Shown here in pieces: positions 62,393-64,000 of a stretch of DNA of 64,000 nt. The stretch spans positions 846,138 to 910,137 of the forward strand of contig NZ_LT977071.1 in the NCBI RefSeq assembly GCF_900250075.1, given 5' to 3'. Position 1 is the stretch's first letter, and each line of letters opens with the position of its first letter. The stretch comes from Cupriavidus taiwanensis. Its GTDB lineage: Bacteria > Pseudomonadota > Gammaproteobacteria > Burkholderiales > Burkholderiaceae. The position numbers and the translations under genes are program-made. The notes under the pieces are model-generated. The model was not told the origin of the DNA. It searched no databases and saw only the letters and a list, made by a program, of their open reading frames with translations.

Positions 62393-63349
62393 ATGAAATC
62401 CACCCTGGAGACCGTCATGGGCCGCCTGCGTGTGAAGCAGCTGCAACTGCTGATCGCGCTGGATGAGCATGCCTCGCTGCACCAGGCGGCCGCGGCCATG
62501 GCGATGACCCAGTCCGCGGCCAGCAAGTCGCTGCAGGAGCTGGAAAGCATGCTGGAGGCACCGTTGTTCGAGCGCTCAAGGCGTGGCATGCGGCCCAACG
62601 CCTTCGGCCATTGCGTGATCCGGCACGCGCGCCAGCTGGTGGCGGACCTGGGCGCGATGTGCGACGAAGTCGCCGGCATCCGCGCCGGCAGCGGCGGCCG
62701 TGTCGCTGTCGGCACCATCATGGGCGCGGTGCCCGAGGTGCTGGTGCCGGCGCTGGCGCAGTTGCGCCAAGCGCACCCGGAGCTGGCGCTGGAAGTCATC
62801 GAGGACACCAGCCGCCGCCTGCTGGAACTGCTCGACGACGGCCACCTGGACCTGGTGATCGGCCGCTCGCTGGTCAGCGACGAGCCGGCGCGCTACCACT
62901 ACCACGCGCTTGGCGACGAGCAGGTGGCGGTGGTGGTGGGGCGTTCGCATCCCGCGCCGCGCGCGGCCCCGATGGGGTTTGCCGACCTCGCGGGATATCG
63001 CTGGATCACGTATGCCGGCCATATGCCGATGCATGCGCTGCTGCAGCGCGAACTGGACCTGGCCGGCATGAGCTTCCCGGCCAATGCGGTGTCCACCTCG
63101 TCGGCGTTCGTCACGGTGGCGATGCTGCAGGACGATCCCCGGCTGGTATCGCTGCTGCCCGCGGGCGTCGCCGCCATGTTCGCGCGCCAGAAGATGCTGC
63201 GCATCCTGCCGGTGCGGCTGCAGTCGCGCCAGCAGACCTTCGGCATCGTCACGCGGCGCGGCGGCGGCCTGTCGGCGGCGGCGCGGCAGCTGGTGGCTAT
63301 CCTGAGAGCGGGCCCGCGCGGACCCGGTGCGGCGGAGGCCAAGGTATAA
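62393..63349 (+). CDS. LysR-family regulator, GbpR-like
   Basis: A 318-residue LysR protein with the N-terminal helix-turn-helix RVKQLQLLIALDEHASL, AMAMTQSAASKSLQELE at about 12-55 and a two-lobe ligand domain (IMGAVPEVLVPALAQLR; GRSHPAPRAAPMGFA). It resembles the LysR at 58567 (both have the GRL-(R/K) opening and PLFER-RRG/ARG-(M/L)RP motif). The ATG at 62417 has a better ribosome site (GGAGA) and would shorten it by eight residues. It is divergent from the dehydratase and co-directional with the Bug gene; it probably regulates both. Confidence 0.88.
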   Translation: MKSTLETVMGRLRVKQLQLLIALDEHASLHQAAAAMAMTQSAASKSLQELESMLEAPLFERSRRGMRPNAFGHCVIRHARQLVADLGAMCDEVAGIRAGSGGRVAVGTIMGAVPEVLVPALAQLRQAHPELALEVIEDTSRRLLELLDDGHLDLVIGRSLVSDEPARYHYHALGDEQVAVVVGRSHPAPRAAPMGFADLAGYRWITYAGHMPMHALLQRELDLAGMSFPANAVSTSSAFVTVAMLQDDPRLVSLLPAGVAAMFARQKMLRILPVRLQSRQQTFGIVTRRGGGLSAAARQLVAILRAGPRGPGAAEAKV

Positions 63350-63375
63350 CCTCAGGTGATCGCCAGTTCAAAAAA

Positions 63376-63410
63376 CATCAGTAGTAGCGAATCGCTGATG
63401 CTCCTATAGT
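63376..63410 (+). promoter_or_regulatory. Nested dyad with -10-like TATAGT before the last Bug gene
   Basis: CATCAG (63376-63381) and CTGATG (63395-63400) flank a perfect inner AGCGA-A-TCGCT palindrome (63386-63396). A TATAGT -10-like hexamer follows at 63405-63410, and a -35 is lacking. This is the arrangement of a promoter needing an activator, likely the LysR just upstream. Confidence 0.5.
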
Positions 63411-63457
63411 CTGGCCATCCGCGCCGCAGAGCCGGACAGCAAACGACGGAGACAGCA

Positions 63458-64000
63458 ATGAAGACATGGATCGCCGGCGCGCTCGCCGGCCTCGCCACGA
63501 TGGCCGCGGCAACGGGCGCGGCATGGGCCCAGGACACGCGCCCGGTGCGGCTGATGGTGGGCGCCGCGCCGGGCGGCGGCACCGACGTGATGGCGCGTAT
63601 CGTCTCCGACAAGCTCGCCGCGCAACTGAAGCAGCCGGTGGTGGTGGACAACCGCCCCGGCGCGTCCAATACCATTGCCGCGGACATCACCGCCAAGGCG
63701 CCGGCGGACGGCAATACGCTGCTGATGGGTGTGGTCACCTCGCAGGCGATCGCGCCGCACCTGCTCAAGCTGCAGTTCGATCCGCTCAAGGACCTGGCGC
63801 CGGTAGCGCTGGTGTCGACCGTGCCCAATGTGCTGGTGGTCAACAGCCAGGTGACGGCGCGCGACGTCAAGGCGCTGGTGGCGCAGATCCAGGCGAATCC
63901 GGACAAGTTCCGCTACAGCTCGTCGGGGGTCGGCAGCACCCAGCACCTGGCCGGCGCGGCCTTTGCCCGCCAGATCAAGGGCAAGCTGCTGCATGTGCCG
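63458..64000 (+). CDS. Bug-family periplasmic substrate-binding receptor, cut by window end
   Basis: The 5' part (181 codons) of a Bug receptor. A signal peptide (about 1-24, ending AWAQ) is followed by PVRLMVGAAPGGGTDVMAR and VVVDNRPGASNTIAA, the family signatures. GGAGA lies ahead of the ATG. The adjacent GbpR-like LysR and the pentose/uronate module suggest a sugar-acid ligand such as a pentonate or uronate; this is inference. The rest of the gene continues beyond the window. Confidence 0.9.
   Translation, partial: MKTWIAGALAGLATMAAATGAAWAQDTRPVRLMVGAAPGGGTDVMARIVSDKLAAQLKQPVVVDNRPGASNTIAADITAKAPADGNTLLMGVVTSQAIAPHLLKLQFDPLKDLAPVALVSTVPNVLVVNSQVTARDVKALVAQIQANPDKFRYSSSGVGSTQHLAGAAFARQIKGKLLHVP

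Overview
The window is a GC-rich, densely packed chromosomal segment of a betaproteobacterium of the order Burkholderiales. A Cupriavidus/Ralstonia-like host fits best. The reasons are three orphan Bug-type (tripartite tricarboxylate) periplasmic receptors, many LysR/IclR/AraC/MarR regulators beside small catabolic modules, a complete Tad/Flp pilus locus with a DUF3613 gene, and coding bias to G/C at third positions. The genus is inferred from gene content, not from a database match.

Layout. 0-0.3 kb: 5S rRNA with its terminator, the tail of an rrn operon. 0.3-9 kb: GIY-YIG protein; ohrR-ohr peroxide operon with a clear operator; DegQ/HtrA protease followed by an unusual 12-bp tandem array that forms a 26-bp perfect dyad; small hypothetical; MoxR-DUF58-TgpA (transglutaminase) operon; phytanoyl-CoA-dioxygenase-like gene. 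9-19 kb: IclR regulator, 14-TM MFS transporter, LysR regulator, YggT, MarR regulator, glycine-zipper lipoprotein with a repeated tract, acyl-CoA synthetase, dienelactone hydrolase, PLD nuclease, dodecin, Sel1-repeat protein. 19-27 kb: Fur-box-preceded siderophore receptor, then a TpsB-type barrel next to two divergent, homologous glycine-rich lipoproteins, separated by a 690-bp spacer holding a large inverted repeat. 27.5-40 kb: complete Flp/Tad pilus locus ending in a sigma-54 activator with a degenerate receiver domain. 40-44.7 kb: sbcD-sbcC and a small basic ORF. 45-50 kb: pcaI-pcaJ-pcaF (end of the 3-oxoadipate pathway) behind an IclR-type palindrome, an SDR and a Bug receptor. 50-53 kb: a CsgG-like/DUF4810/DUF799 lipoprotein operon and a squalene/phytoene synthase. 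53-58.4 kb: BKACE enzyme, Bug receptor, AraC and TauD-like enzymes, alpha/beta hydrolase. 58.5-64 kb: two related LysR regulators around a two-gene pentose/uronate module (2-keto-3-deoxyarabonate dehydratase-like and alpha-ketoglutarate-semialdehyde dehydrogenase), then a third Bug receptor cut by the window end.

How the parts relate. The Tad genes form one co-directional set from pilin to TadG with several ATGA-type overlaps, so they are probably made together. The pca genes turn 3-oxoadipate into succinyl-CoA and acetyl-CoA; the IclR gene at 9.1 kb is of the PcaR/PobR class and is the nearest candidate regulator, though 35 kb away. The dehydratase and semialdehyde dehydrogenase would turn a 2-keto-3-deoxy-pentonate into 2-oxoglutarate; the earlier steps are not in the window.

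The most unusual points are the lipoprotein/TpsB locus (21.8-27.1 kb), the GTATAC array after htrA (3.35 kb), the giant inverted repeat at 25.5 kb, and the TadZ protein whose P-loop has lost both lysines.
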